Notes: generated by a model not told the origin, from the letters alone. Shown: positions 8,624-17,748, counted from the first letter of the stretch. The stretch: 64,000 nucleotides of DNA from Chelatococcus composti (GCF_014201415.1 NZ_JACHEH010000007.1:1-64000), one strand, 5' to 3'. Made by a program: numbers and translations.

Positions 8624-10807
8624 ATGTCGAAGGAAGTCGCGGCCGGAGTGCAGCCGGCCGGCGGGGACGAGCTCGATCTGGGAGCACTCTGGCGCGCACT
8701 CGTGCGGCGGCGGATGTGGATTGCCCTGCCGACACTTCTTGCCTTCGTCGGGGCGTTCCTGATCGTCAATCTCGTCACGCCGCGCTATACGGCCGAGACG
8801 AGCGTCCTGCTCGTCAGCGGCGATACCTTCTACACGCGCCCCGAAGGCGGGGCGGATACCGGTTCCCAGTTCGACGAGGAGGCGGTGCAGAGCGAGGTGC
8901 AGGTCATCATGTCGCGCGACCTGGCGCGCGACGTCATCCGCAAGCTCGGCCTCGTCGGCAACCCCGAGTTCGACCCCGACGCGCGGGTGCTCGGCCTCAG
9001 GCAGCGCATCATGCAGTGGCTCGGTCTCGGCGGGGCCCGCAAGGAGCGTCCGCCCGAGGAGAGGGTGCTCCCCACCTATTACGAGCGCCTCAATGTCTTC
9101 CCGCTGCCGCGCTCGCGCGTCGTCGCCATCGAGTTCTCGTCGGCGGATCCGGACCTTGCGGCCCGCGCGGCGAACACCATCGCCGAATCCTATCTCGACT
9201 TTCAGCGTTCCGTGAAGCAGAGCGCGACGCAGGCCGCCTCCCAGTGGCTGGCCGAGACCATCGAGCCGCTACGCAAGCAGGTTGCCGAGGCCGAGGCGAA
9301 GGTGGAGGACTTCCGCGCCCGCCACGGCCTCATGAGCGGCAGTTCCGGCGAGGTGACGCTGCCCTCCCAGCAGCTGGCGGAACTCTCCGCCCAGCTCTCG
9401 GCCGCCCGCTCGGCCCAGGCGGACGCGGAGGCGAAGGCGCGGCTCATCCGCGATCTCATCGCCTCAGGCCGGGTCTTCGACATTCCCGATGTCGCCAACA
9501 ACGAGTTCATCCGCCGCCTGCTGGAGCAGCGCATCGCGCTGCGCGCGCAGCTCGCGCTCGAGGAACGCACGCTGCTGCCGGCCCATCCGCGCATCAAGCA
9601 GCTAAATGCCCAGATCGCGGACCTCGAGAACCAGATCCGGCAGGAGGCGCAGCGCACCGTGCGCTCGCTGGAGAACGAGGCGAAGCTCGCCGCTGCGCGT
9701 GTCGACAGCCTGCAGAAGGCGTTCGACGCCCAGAGCGCCGTGGCCGCCAAGGCCAAGGAATACGAGGTGGAGCTGCGGGCGCTGGAGCGCGAGGCGCGCA
9801 CCCAGCGCGAGCAGCTCGAGACCTATCTGACCCGCTACCGCGAGGCGCAGGCGCGGGAGGTGGAGAGCGCGAGCCCGGCCGATGCGCGCATCGTCTCGCG
9901 CGCCGTGGTGCCGGGCACGCCGAGCTTTCCCAAGAAGGTGCCGATCATCGCCATCGTCACACTGGCGGCGTTCTCGCTCGCCACGACATTGGTCATCGCG
10001 CTGGAGCTGTTGTCGGGACGGGCCTTCGTCCCGGTGGCGCCGTCGCTCGCCCAGGTCCCGGCCGAGGTGGTGCCGGAGCCCGGAGCCGCCCCGGTGGCCG
10101 AGCCGGCCCTCGCTGCTCCCGCGCAGGCGCCGGTCCAGGGCGAGGCGGTCGCTGCGGCTGACGGCCCGGCGCAGGAGCAGCCGTCGCCGCGGCAGCTGCG
10201 CGAAGACGGGGATGTCGGCGCCGCGGTGCAGGCCGGCGCGCTGGCGCCGCTGCTAGCGCGGCTCGGCGATCGTCCGGGCCAGGGGCGCGGCCGCCGCGTG
10301 CTCGTGACCGAGGCTGCGGCCGAGGCCGGCGCTGTGAGGCTCGCGCGCGCCCTGGCCGACGACCGGGTCAATACCGAACGCACCATCCTTCTCGACATGA
10401 CGGCCGGCGGGGCGAAGCGCGATGCCGGGCGTCCGGGCCTCGCCGAGCTGGCGTCGGGCACGGCTTCCTTTACCGATGTCATCGGGCGCGATCCCGGCAC
10501 CCGGCTGCATCATGTCTCGGCCGGCGCCGATCTCGCCGCCACGCTCGATGCCCGGCCCGGCGCGCTGGAGCTGCCGCTGCTCGCCCTCGACCAGACCTAC
10601 GAGTGGGTGATTCTCATCGTCGATGCGGCCGGCCTCGAGGCGCTGGCGCCGCATGTCCTGCCGTATGTGGACCATGCGGTACTTGTCTCGCAGGAAGCGG
10701 AGCAGGCGGAGACGACGCGCGCAGCGTACGGGCGCCTCGCCCGGGCAAAGGCGCGCGACATCATTGTCGTCGTGCCGCAGGCCGACGGCACACGCGCCGC
10801 AGCCTGA
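8624..10807 (+). CDS. GumC/Wzc-like chain-length regulator with degenerate kinase domain
   Basis: The 727-residue inner-membrane protein has a Wzz-type N-terminal helix (about 32-52), a long periplasmic coiled-coil region (about 195-430), a GNVR-type segment ending PGTPSFPKK and a second membrane helix (about 440-465). A Pro/Ala-rich linker then leads to a cytosolic domain (about 555-725) that keeps the fold pattern of a bacterial tyrosine kinase, with strand RRVLVTEAA and later ERTILLDMT. The Walker A motif is gone: VTEAAAEAGAVRLARAL replaces GxxxxGKT. The second Walker motif is degraded and there is no C-terminal tyrosine cluster. It probably controls chain length without kinase activity. 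Confidence 0.9.
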   Translation: MSKEVAAGVQPAGGDELDLGALWRALVRRRMWIALPTLLAFVGAFLIVNLVTPRYTAETSVLLVSGDTFYTRPEGGADTGSQFDEEAVQSEVQVIMSRDLARDVIRKLGLVGNPEFDPDARVLGLRQRIMQWLGLGGARKERPPEERVLPTYYERLNVFPLPRSRVVAIEFSSADPDLAARAANTIAESYLDFQRSVKQSATQAASQWLAETIEPLRKQVAEAEAKVEDFRARHGLMSGSSGEVTLPSQQLAELSAQLSAARSAQADAEAKARLIRDLIASGRVFDIPDVANNEFIRRLLEQRIALRAQLALEERTLLPAHPRIKQLNAQIADLENQIRQEAQRTVRSLENEAKLAAARVDSLQKAFDAQSAVAAKAKEYEVELRALEREARTQREQLETYLTRYREAQAREVESASPADARIVSRAVVPGTPSFPKKVPIIAIVTLAAFSLATTLVIALELLSGRAFVPVAPSLAQVPAEVVPEPGAAPVAEPALAAPAQAPVQGEAVAAADGPAQEQPSPRQLREDGDVGAAVQAGALAPLLARLGDRPGQGRGRRVLVTEAAAEAGAVRLARALADDRVNTERTILLDMTAGGAKRDAGRPGLAELASGTASFTDVIGRDPGTRLHHVSAGADLAATLDARPGALELPLLALDQTYEWVILIVDAAGLEALAPHVLPYVDHAVLVSQEAEQAETTRAAYGRLARAKARDIIVVVPQADGTRAAA

Positions 10808-10815
10808 CACGGCCA

Positions 10816-12003
10816 TCAGGCTGCGGGGGTGGGCTTCAGCCGCTGATAGAGTGCCGACAGCCGCTGCGACTGCTTGACGCGGCGCTTGGCCCAGACAGCC
10901 GCCCTGAGCGGCAGGGCCAGAAGCTTGCCCTTCGGTGACACCGGCACGATGCCGTGGCGCAGGTCCATCACCTCCTTGCAGTAGACGCGCTTGTAGGGCT
11001 GGTCGCCGACGCCGAGGTCGAAATGGGTGAAGCCTTCTGCCGCCAGCGTCTCGATCATGTAGACGAGCAGCACCTCGGCCGGGCTCGAGCGCGCGATCTC
11101 GGGCCGCTGGTCGAAGGAATGGAACATGATGCTGATGTGCGTGCCCCACACAGTCCCGGCCCGCGTCGCGACGATCTCGTCACCGACGAACAGGGCGTAG
11201 AGCCGCAGGGGAGGCGGGCTGCCATCGGTCTGCGGCAGGCAGGCGGCCAGCAGAAAGGCTTGGATGCCAGGGTCGGCGAAGGGGTTGGCGATCTTCTGCG
11301 CGGCGAAGCGCTCGGCCTTCTGTGCGAGGAAGGCGGCGAGCGCGCGCCGCACGTCCTCCTCACTCTCCATGAGGCGGGGCACGAGCGCCCCGCGCTCCGA
11401 CAGGGCCCGTTCCTTCGATTTCAGGACACGGCGGCGCTTGGTACTGAGGATGCGGGTGCGCGCCTCGGCACCCGGAAAGTCGATGGTGAGCTGGTAGCCG
11501 TGGCTCGGGCTCGGCTGCGACATGACGGTGGCGAGGGCATTCTCGTGCCCCTGCCAGGTCGTCGGCTGGTGGCGGAAGAAGAACAGGTCGATGCCCGCCT
11601 TCTCGCCGGCCTGCTGCAGGGCCTCCGCCCATTCGGCCGCGGACGGCGCCGCCCCGCGGGCCAGCAGCGGCATGTGGAAGTTGGCGTGGCTGGCGCCCGG
11701 CATGGTCGCCACCGTCACCCCCCGGCGGTGGAAGACGTCAAGCGGCAGCAGCGCCCGCACGGCCCCGGCCGCGTCGCGCACGCGCAGCAGCCGGCGTTTC
11801 GGACGTCTCCCTTCCCGCCAGCAATGGTCATAGGCGCTGACCCAGCCATGGGACTGATAGGGCGTCATGAGCGCCTCGCGCTGGAAGTTGCGCCAGCACG
11901 CGGCGATGGCCGCCTGATCGTCGAGGATGTCCACCTCGAGGTCGAGGCTTGCGTCCTGCGCTGCCGCCGGGGCATCGTCCAGGGCGCCGAGAGGGGTCGT
12001 CAT
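10816..12003 (-). CDS. CelD/BioF2-like GNAT acyltransferase
   Basis: The protein (395 residues from the chosen start, 413 from an alternative ATG at 12057) contains a duplicated GNAT-type fold. The second half carries STKRRRVLKSKERALSERG and, near the C-terminus, FTHFDLGVGDQPYKRVYC, hallmarks of the Acetyltransf_6 (BioF2-like, CelD) family. Such proteins accompany EPS and cellulose loci and are thought to acylate sugars or bridge aminoacyl groups; activity is rarely shown. The start at 12003 follows AGGA by nine bases. It converges on the GumC-like gene and is divergent from the deacetylase gene at 12112. Confidence 0.82.
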   Translation of the reverse strand: MTTPLGALDDAPAAAQDASLDLEVDILDDQAAIAACWRNFQREALMTPYQSHGWVSAYDHCWREGRRPKRRLLRVRDAAGAVRALLPLDVFHRRGVTVATMPGASHANFHMPLLARGAAPSAAEWAEALQQAGEKAGIDLFFFRHQPTTWQGHENALATVMSQPSPSHGYQLTIDFPGAEARTRILSTKRRRVLKSKERALSERGALVPRLMESEEDVRRALAAFLAQKAERFAAQKIANPFADPGIQAFLLAACLPQTDGSPPPLRLYALFVGDEIVATRAGTVWGTHISIMFHSFDQRPEIARSSPAEVLLVYMIETLAAEGFTHFDLGVGDQPYKRVYCKEVMDLRHGIVPVSPKGKLLALPLRAAVWAKRRVKQSQRLSALYQRLKPTPAA

Positions 12004-12111
12004 CGCACCCATTCCTGCAAGTACCTGTTCCAATATGGCGCGGCCTTCCGCATCCACGCCGGTGCGTGGGCAGTGCCGCGCTCCTCATAGCAAGGAAACG
12101 GCCAAGGAAGC

Positions 12112-13167
12112 ATGAATCTACGCAATACAATCATCCGCGCCGGAATGCAGGCCATCGGCCTGACGCGGGCGGACCGCTGGCTGGCCGGGGTGGCGCGGGG
12201 CAGGGGGGCGATCCTGATGCTGCACCATGTGCGCCCGGATGCCGGCCGCGGCTTCGCGCCCAACGCGCTGCTGGAAGTGACGCCCGCCTTCCTCGACGAG
12301 GTGCTGACACTTGCCGCGGAGCTGGGCTTCGTCTTCGTGCCGCTCGACGAGGTGCCGCAGCGGCTGGCGGACCCGCGCCCCGACACGGCGCCGTTCCTGG
12401 CGCTGACCTTCGACGACGGCTACCGCGACAATGTCGTCCATGCGCAGCCCGTCCTCGAAAGGCACGGCGCGCCCTGGACGGTCTTCGTCACCACCGGCTT
12501 CGCTGACCGTACGGCGCGCCTGTGGTGGCTGGAGCTCGAGGAGGCCGTCCGCCGGCTCGATCAGGTGGCAGTGATGGAGGGCGGCTTCGCCTTCTCCCAT
12601 CCGGCCCGGACAGATGCCGAGAAGCAGGCGGCCTTCGACGGGCTCTACTGGGCACTGCGGAGCGGGCCGGAGGAGCGGCTGCTCTCCGTCATCGCCAGCC
12701 TTGCCGGGCAGGCGGGCGTCAACTCTCGCGCCCTCGTCGAGGAGCTCTGCCTCGACTGGGATGAGATCGCGGCACTGGCGCGCGTGCCGGGCGTGACCAT
12801 CGGCGCCCATACCCTGACCCATCCCATGCTGGCGAAGCACGACGCGACGCGCGCGAGAGAGGAGATCGAGCGTTCGCGGGCCATCATCGCCGAGCGCATC
12901 GGCCGCCCGGTGCGGCATTTCGCCTATCCCGTCGGCGATCCGACATCCGCCGGACCGCGGGAGTTCGCCATCGCCCGCGAGGCCGGCTTCGCAACCGCCG
13001 TCACGACGCGCCCGGGCCATCTCTTCCCCGAACACGCCAGGCATCTCACGGCGCTGCCCCGGGTGTCGCTCAATGGTCTCTACCAGACGAAGACAGCGGC
13101 GCGGGCACTGCTGTCGGGGGTGCCCTTCCTGCTGTGGAACCGGGGACGCAGGCTCAACGTCGGCTGA
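12112..13167 (+). CDS. polysaccharide deacetylase (NodB-like, CE4)
   Basis: The 351-residue protein contains a NodB homology domain. Motif 1 is TFDDGY with the catalytic base D101 and metal ligand D102. Motif 2 is H233-TLT-H237. Later family segments RPVRHFAYPVGD and AGFATAVTTRPG are present. No cleavable signal peptide is evident, so it may act in the cytosol on lipid-linked repeat units or be membrane-associated through the N-terminal helix (RNTIIRAGMQAIGL). The family removes N- or O-acetyl groups from glycans. It sits at the end of the EPS cluster, divergent from the GNAT gene with a 108-bp gap. The precise substrate is unknown. Confidence 0.9.
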   Translation: MNLRNTIIRAGMQAIGLTRADRWLAGVARGRGAILMLHHVRPDAGRGFAPNALLEVTPAFLDEVLTLAAELGFVFVPLDEVPQRLADPRPDTAPFLALTFDDGYRDNVVHAQPVLERHGAPWTVFVTTGFADRTARLWWLELEEAVRRLDQVAVMEGGFAFSHPARTDAEKQAAFDGLYWALRSGPEERLLSVIASLAGQAGVNSRALVEELCLDWDEIAALARVPGVTIGAHTLTHPMLAKHDATRAREEIERSRAIIAERIGRPVRHFAYPVGDPTSAGPREFAIAREAGFATAVTTRPGHLFPEHARHLTALPRVSLNGLYQTKTAARALLSGVPFLLWNRGRRLNVG

Positions 13168-13188
13168 ACAACCCGGCGCAAGGGATTC

Positions 13189-13404
13189 TCAGGCCTCGCT
13201 TTTGTCCTTCCGCTCCATCCACCACACGAGCGGCATCAGCGGGATGACCCAGCCGATGCCGACGGCGGCGTAGAACAGCAGCTCGACGCTTTTCGGCATC
13301 TCGGGCAGTCCGGCCTGCGCGAGCGCCATGACGACGAGGGCATAGACGCAGACGAAGACCAGCATGGCGATGGTGCCGACGAGCTTGCGTGTACGCCGTT
13401 GCAT
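13189..13404 (-). CDS. DUF2842 family small membrane protein
   Basis: This 71-residue protein has two hydrophobic helices (about 7-29 and 42-62), a basic start (MQRRTRKLVGT) and a charged end (WWMERKDKSEA). It fits the alphaproteobacterial DUF2842 family, which often lies beside ctaA as here. Function is unknown; the context suggests a link to the membrane or to cytochrome oxidase assembly. The start follows AGGAG with six-base spacing. It is divergent from ctaA. Confidence 0.85.
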   Translation of the reverse strand: MQRRTRKLVGTIAMLVFVCVYALVVMALAQAGLPEMPKSVELLFYAAVGIGWVIPLMPLVWWMERKDKSEA

Positions 13405-13535
13405 GTGGGCTCCTGATGGTGTTCCCGGGTGCGGCGGTGCGGCTCGTTGTGCCGCCGCCTCGAAAGTCCTATGTCTCCCGGATCGATCGGGGCCGCAAGG
13501 GGCCCTGCCGCCGCAGCAAGGTCAGTTCGTCCGCC

Positions 13536-14630
13536 ATGAACAGTGCCGTTTCCGTTGCCGTTTCCCAGGACGATCGGGAGGAGCCGCGCCGTACGGCGCC
13601 GGTCCGGGCATGGCTGTGGCTTCTGGCAGGTCTCGTGCTCACCATGATCCTCGTCGGTGGCGCGACGCGCCTCACGGATTCCGGGCTGTCGATCACCGAG
13701 TGGAAGCCGGTCACGGGCGCACTCCTGCCGATGAGCGAGGAGGCATGGCAGCGGGAGTTCGATCTCTACCGCCAGATTCCGCAGTATGAGCTCGTCAACA
13801 AGGGCATGACCCTCGACGAGTTCAAGTCGATCTACCTGTGGGAGTGGGGGCACCGCCAGCTCGGCCGCTTCATTGGGCTCGCCTTCTTCCTGCCGCTCAT
13901 CTATTTCGCCTGGCGCGGGCAGGTGCGCGGGCGCCTGTTCTTCACCATCGTCGCCATCGGCGCCGCAGGGGGACTGCAGGCCACCGTCGGCTGGATCATG
14001 GTCGCCTCCGGACTCAAGCCGGGCATGACGGCGGTCGCCCCGGTCAAGCTCATGCTGCACATGCTCATCGCCTGCGGCATCTTCAGCGCGCTCGTCTGGG
14101 TGGCCACAGGGCTCGGCCGCTTCACGGCCGAGAATGCGCCGGCGCGCATCAGGGCCACCGCCTCGCTGCTGATCGTTGTCACGATGGTGCAGATCGCGCT
14201 CGGCGCCATCGTCGCCGGGCTCGACGCAGGGCTCTCCTACAACACATGGCCGCTTATGGACGGGCGCCTCGTGCCCTCCGCGCAGACGCTCTTTCCCATC
14301 ACGCCGTGGGCCGAGAATTTCGTCGAGAGCATCGCCCTGGTGCAGTTCAACCACCGGCTCGGGGCCTATGTGCTCCTGCTGCTCGCCGTCCTGCACGCGG
14401 TCGATGCCATGCGCAGCATGCCGGGCAGCGCCACCGCGCACCGGGCCGGGCTGCTTGCGGCGCTCGTTCTCGTCCAGGCGGCCATCGGCATCACCACCTT
14501 GTTGCTCGTCGTGCCGCTGGAGGCGGCCCTGCTGCACCAGGGCGTCGCTGTCCTGCTGCTGGGTGCCTGCGTCCATCACCGGCGCCGGCTGCGTGCCCCG
14601 GCGCCGCTGGCGGCACCGGCCAGGGCCTGA
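13536..14630 (+). CDS. ctaA: heme A synthase (COX15/CtaA type)
   Basis: The 364-residue protein has eight membrane helices and family motifs: VGGATRLTDSGLSITEWKPVTGALLP near the start, WEWGHRQLGRFIG, LMLHMLIACG, the second-half counterpart LDAGLSYNTWPLMDGRLVP, FNHRLGAYVLL and a late LLHQGVAVLL. The four histidines expected to bind two hemes are all present. The enzyme oxidises the C8 methyl of heme O to give heme A for cytochrome aa3 oxidase. The 'type 2' form without a cysteine pair, usual in alphaproteobacteria, is seen. The ATG at 13536 is preferred over an upstream start that would cross the DUF2842 promoter. Confidence 0.94.
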   Translation: MNSAVSVAVSQDDREEPRRTAPVRAWLWLLAGLVLTMILVGGATRLTDSGLSITEWKPVTGALLPMSEEAWQREFDLYRQIPQYELVNKGMTLDEFKSIYLWEWGHRQLGRFIGLAFFLPLIYFAWRGQVRGRLFFTIVAIGAAGGLQATVGWIMVASGLKPGMTAVAPVKLMLHMLIACGIFSALVWVATGLGRFTAENAPARIRATASLLIVVTMVQIALGAIVAGLDAGLSYNTWPLMDGRLVPSAQTLFPITPWAENFVESIALVQFNHRLGAYVLLLLAVLHAVDAMRSMPGSATAHRAGLLAALVLVQAAIGITTLLLVVPLEAALLHQGVAVLLLGACVHHRRRLRAPAPLAAPARA

Positions 14631-14830
14631 CATACCTTTCCCTCTCCCGCTGGGCCGGCAGGCCTGGCGCAAGCTTCGCTCCGTTAGCTGCCGGCCGACG
14701 CAGCGCGCGCTAGTCCAAACGGATGAGTCGTGCGCCGGCGCACATCCGCGACCGGCTGTCGCGCTCAGGCTTAAGCTGCGTTAAGGTTCGGTTCGGCAGG
14801 CAGCGGCCGGAGCTGATGGAGGGCACGGCG

Positions 14831-15046
14831 ATGGCAGGCATGGTGACGATCTTCCACGCAGGTTGGTGGCCTGGGATCGCTGCTTCATGCATCTGCATGG
14901 CGGAGCTTGCGGAAGATGCTGCGCGCCGGCGCACGGGCCGGCAGATCGCCTCGGCACTCGGCATCTTCCAGCCGCGTCCGGCCCTCGTGTCCGTGCCGGG
15001 GACGGGCCGCCGCACGCGGCCCATCGATTTTGGCTATCACTGCTGA
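14831..15046 (+). CDS. possible small protein, unknown
   Basis: This possible 71-residue protein (starts MAGMVTIFHAGWWPGIAAS) is unrecognised. In its favour, GGAGGG lies seven bases before the ATG, and it occupies the otherwise empty 430-bp gap between ctaA and the sulfhydrylase gene, with its stop 12 bp before the convergent gene end. Against it, composition is unremarkable and no domain is visible. Bases 14631-14830 hold nothing else that I can identify. Confidence 0.35.
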   Translation: MAGMVTIFHAGWWPGIAASCICMAELAEDAARRRTGRQIASALGIFQPRPALVSVPGTGRRTRPIDFGYHC

Positions 15047-15060
15047 AGGGCAGGGGCGGC

Positions 15061-16350
15061 TTACGCCGCCGCCGCCAGCGCCTGGTCGATGTCGGCGATG
15101 AGATCGGCCACGTCCTCGAGCCCGATTGAAAGCCGCACCACGTTGCCGGCGACGCCCGCCCTGGCGCGGTCCTCAGGCGGCATGTTGCGGTGCGTCGTCG
15201 TCGCCGGGTGGATGGCGAGGGAGCGCGTCTCGCCGATATTGGCGATGTGCGAGAAGAGCTTGAGCGAGGCGATGAAGCGCGTTGCCACCTCGTCCCCGCC
15301 CTTGAGCGCCACCGTGAAGACCGAGCCGGCCCCCTCCGGACAATAACGGTCGGCCAGCACCTTGCCGGGGTGGCCCTCAATGGAGGGATAGCTCACCCAT
15401 TCCACGCCCGAGTGGGCGGCGAGATGCTGCGCCACGGCCCTGGCGTTGGCGCAGTGGCGCGCCATCCGCAGGGGCAACGTCTCGATGCCCGTCAGCGTCA
15501 GGAAGGCATTGGCCGGCGAGATGCCCGGGCCGAGGTCGCGCAGGCCGTAGAGCCGGGCCGCCACCGCAAAGGCGCTCTTCGGGAATGCTTGCGCCAGCAC
15601 GATGTTCTCATAGTCCCCCCAGGGGGCCGAGACGAGCGGGTAGCGCGCATCGCCCGTCCAGTCGAAGCTGCCGCCGTCGACGATGATGCCGCCGATGACC
15701 TGGCCGTGGCCGCCGAGGAACTTCGACGTTGAATGGAAGACGATGTCGGCCCCGTGCTCGAACGGGCGGATGAGGTAGGGGCTCGCCAGCGTGTTGTCGA
15801 CGACGAGTGGCACCTTGTGGCGCTTCGCGATGGCAGAGATCGCCTCGAGATCCACCACGCTGCCGCAGGGATTGACGATGGATTCGACGACGATGGCCTT
15901 GGTCTTCTCCGTCACGGCCGCGGCGATGCTCCCGACATCGGTCGGGTCGACGAAGCGGGCCTTGAGGCCGTGGCGCTGCTCGAGGCGCCGCATGAGACCG
16001 AGCGAGCCGCCGAAGAGGCGGCTGGCGGCGACATATTCGTCGCCACTTTCCATGAGCGTGAGCAGGATGACGAGCAGCGCCGCCTGGCCAGAGCCGATGG
16101 CGACGGCCATGGTGCCGCCTTCCAGATCCGCGACACGCCGCTCCAGGGCGGCTGTCGTCGGGTTGCTGCCGCGCGAGTAGGAGAAGCCCGTCTTGCGCAG
16201 GGCGAAGATATCGGCCGCCTCGTCGGGGTCGTCAAAGACGAAGCCGTTCGTCAGATAGATCGGCGTGGTACGGGCGCCCGTCGCCGGGTCCGGGGCCGCG
16301 CCCGCATGCACGGCCCGTGTGGCAAAGCCCGTCTTCCTACACTCGCTCAT
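15061..16350 (-). CDS. O-acetylhomoserine sulfhydrylase-family enzyme, divergent paralogue
   Basis: This 429-residue enzyme is of the Cys/Met metabolism PLP family. The PLP lysine is K210 in FHSTSKFLGGHG; VVDNTLASPYL and the SGQAA cofactor segment are present. It resembles the next gene over its whole length but departs from the usual O-acetylhomoserine sulfhydrylase substrate region: TNGFVFDDPDEAADIFALRK followed by YSRGSNPTT, where the neighbour has [13 protein letters not shown] and YTRIGNPT. It may therefore use O-succinylhomoserine or another activated amino acid, or act as a gamma-lyase. It lies 24 bp downstream of the paralogue and is probably co-transcribed from the promoter at 17697-17725. 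Confidence 0.85.
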   Translation of the reverse strand: MSECRKTGFATRAVHAGAAPDPATGARTTPIYLTNGFVFDDPDEAADIFALRKTGFSYSRGSNPTTAALERRVADLEGGTMAVAIGSGQAALLVILLTLMESGDEYVAASRLFGGSLGLMRRLEQRHGLKARFVDPTDVGSIAAAVTEKTKAIVVESIVNPCGSVVDLEAISAIAKRHKVPLVVDNTLASPYLIRPFEHGADIVFHSTSKFLGGHGQVIGGIIVDGGSFDWTGDARYPLVSAPWGDYENIVLAQAFPKSAFAVAARLYGLRDLGPGISPANAFLTLTGIETLPLRMARHCANARAVAQHLAAHSGVEWVSYPSIEGHPGKVLADRYCPEGAGSVFTVALKGGDEVATRFIASLKLFSHIANIGETRSLAIHPATTTHRNMPPEDRARAGVAGNVVRLSIGLEDVADLIADIDQALAAAA

Positions 16351-16374
16351 GGTTCACGCTCCGCGACGGCGGTC

Positions 16375-17655
16375 TCAGGCCGCAAGGGCCTGGTCGAGAT
16401 CGGCTATGAGGTCCGCCGGGTCCTCGAGGCCGATGGAGAGGCGCACCACGTCCGGCCCGGCGCCGGCCGCCACCTTCTGCTCGTCGGTGAGCTGGCGATG
16501 GGTGGTCGAGGCCGGGTGGATGACGAGCGAGCGCGTGTCGCCGATGTTGGCAAGGTGGGAGAAGAGCTGCAGCTTCGAGACGAGCTTGACGCCGGCCTCG
16601 TAGCCGCCCTTGAGGCCGAAGGTGAAGACCGCGCCGGCACCCTTCGGGCAGTAGCGCTTGGCGAGCGAGTGGTAGCGGTCGCCCTCGAGGCCGGGATAGC
16701 TGACCCACGCCACGGCCGGATGCGAGGCGAGGTGCTTGGCCACGACGAGCGCCGAGTCGGAGACGCGCTGCATGCGCAGGGGCAACGTCTCGATTCCGGT
16801 CAGGATAAGGAAGGCGTTGAAGGGCGACAGGGCCGGGCCGAGGTCGCGCAGGCCGAGCACGCGCGTGGCGATGGCGAAGGCGAAGTTGCCGAAGGTCTCG
16901 CCCAGCACCATGCCGCCGTATTCCGGCCGCGGCTTCGACAGCAGCGGATAGCGCTCGTCGCCGACCCAGTTGAAGGTGCCGGCGTCAACGATGATGCCGC
17001 CGATGGAGTTGCCGTGGCCGCCGAGGAACTTGGTGGCCGAGTGGATGACGATGTCGGCCCCGTGCTCGATCGGGCGCCACAGGTAGGGCGTCGCCATCGT
17101 GTTGTCGACGATGAGCGGGATGTTGGCCCGCTTGGCGATGGCCGAGATGGCGGCGATATCGACGATGACGCCGCCCGGATTGGCGATCGACTCCACGAAG
17201 ATCGCCTTGGTCTTCGGCGTCAGCGCCTTCTCGAACGACGACAGGTCGTCGGGATCGGCCCACACAACGTTCCAGCCGAAGCTCTTGTAGGAATGATTGA
17301 ACTGGTTGATCGAGCCGCCGTAGAGCTTCTTCGAGGCGATGAACTCGTCGCCCGGTTGCAGCAGGGCGTGGAAGGTGAGGAACTCGGCCGCATGGCCGGA
17401 GGCGACGGCGAGGGCCGCCGTGCCGCCCTCGAGCGCCGCCACGCGCTCCTCGAGCACGGCGCAGGTGGGGTTGCCTATGCGCGTGTAGATGTTGCCGAAG
17501 GCCTGCAGGCCGAAGAGCGAGGCGGCGTGGTCGACATCGTCGAAGACGAAGGACGTCGTCTGGTAGATCGGCGTCGCGCGCGCGCCCGTTGCCGGATCGG
17601 GCTGGGCACCGGCGTGGATGGCAAGCGTATTGAACCCGGGCACACGGTCGGCCAT
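16375..17655 (-). CDS. metY: O-acetylhomoserine aminocarboxypropyltransferase (sulfhydrylase)
   Basis: The 426-residue PLP enzyme shows the typical MetY signature: [49 protein letters not shown], then the PLP lysine K209 in [12 protein letters not shown]. The family makes homocysteine from O-acetylhomoserine and sulfide, the direct sulfhydrylation route of methionine synthesis, in the cytosol. The start is supported by GGAGGAG. A palindrome covers the predicted -10 box of its promoter, so repression is likely. It is followed by a divergent paralogue, an arrangement suggesting gene duplication with change of substrate. Confidence 0.92.
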   Translation of the reverse strand: MADRVPGFNTLAIHAGAQPDPATGARATPIYQTTSFVFDDVDHAASLFGLQAFGNIYTRIGNPTCAVLEERVAALEGGTAALAVASGHAAEFLTFHALLQPGDEFIASKKLYGGSINQFNHSYKSFGWNVVWADPDDLSSFEKALTPKTKAIFVESIANPGGVIVDIAAISAIAKRANIPLIVDNTMATPYLWRPIEHGADIVIHSATKFLGGHGNSIGGIIVDAGTFNWVGDERYPLLSKPRPEYGGMVLGETFGNFAFAIATRVLGLRDLGPALSPFNAFLILTGIETLPLRMQRVSDSALVVAKHLASHPAVAWVSYPGLEGDRYHSLAKRYCPKGAGAVFTFGLKGGYEAGVKLVSKLQLFSHLANIGDTRSLVIHPASTTHRQLTDEQKVAAGAGPDVVRLSIGLEDPADLIADLDQALAA

Positions 17656-17686
17656 GGAACATCTCCTCCGGCATTCGCTATAAAAG

Positions 17687-17710
17687 GCGTTCGTTCGTAA
17701 TAACGAACGC
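17687..17710. promoter_or_regulatory. perfect inverted repeat over the metY -10 box (candidate operator)
   Basis: The arms GCGTTCGTT (17687-17695) and AACGAACGC (17702-17710) are perfect 9-bp complements around a 6-bp centre. The repeat covers the predicted -10 hexamer, the usual place for a repressor site. On the minus strand it is followed by CCTTTTATAG, so a weak terminator for the upstream DUF1801 gene is an alternative. No regulator gene lies next to it. Confidence 0.55.
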
Positions 17711-17725
17711 GCCCGTTGCCGTCAA
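17697..17725 (-). promoter_or_regulatory. predicted promoter of the metY pair
   Basis: On the minus strand TTGACG (17720-17725) and TATTAC (17697-17702) are 17 bp apart, a good sigma-70-type arrangement. Transcription would start roughly 35 bases before the metY ATG. The -10 box lies inside the palindrome at 17687-17710. Confidence 0.5.
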
Positions 17726-17748
17726 CGACGGAAGGGCGTGTCAGGGGC

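Noticed and set aside
15190-17700. Very long plus-strand frames (up to 655 codons) opposite the two sulfhydrylase genes
   Set aside because: They are antisense shadows of high-GC coding sequence; translations are rich in Arg, Asp and Gly with no fold, while the minus strand encodes complete PLP enzymes.
17656-17748. SAM-II riboswitch before metY
   Set aside because: The 93-base leader has no match to the conserved pseudoknot core and is dominated by the palindrome and promoter.
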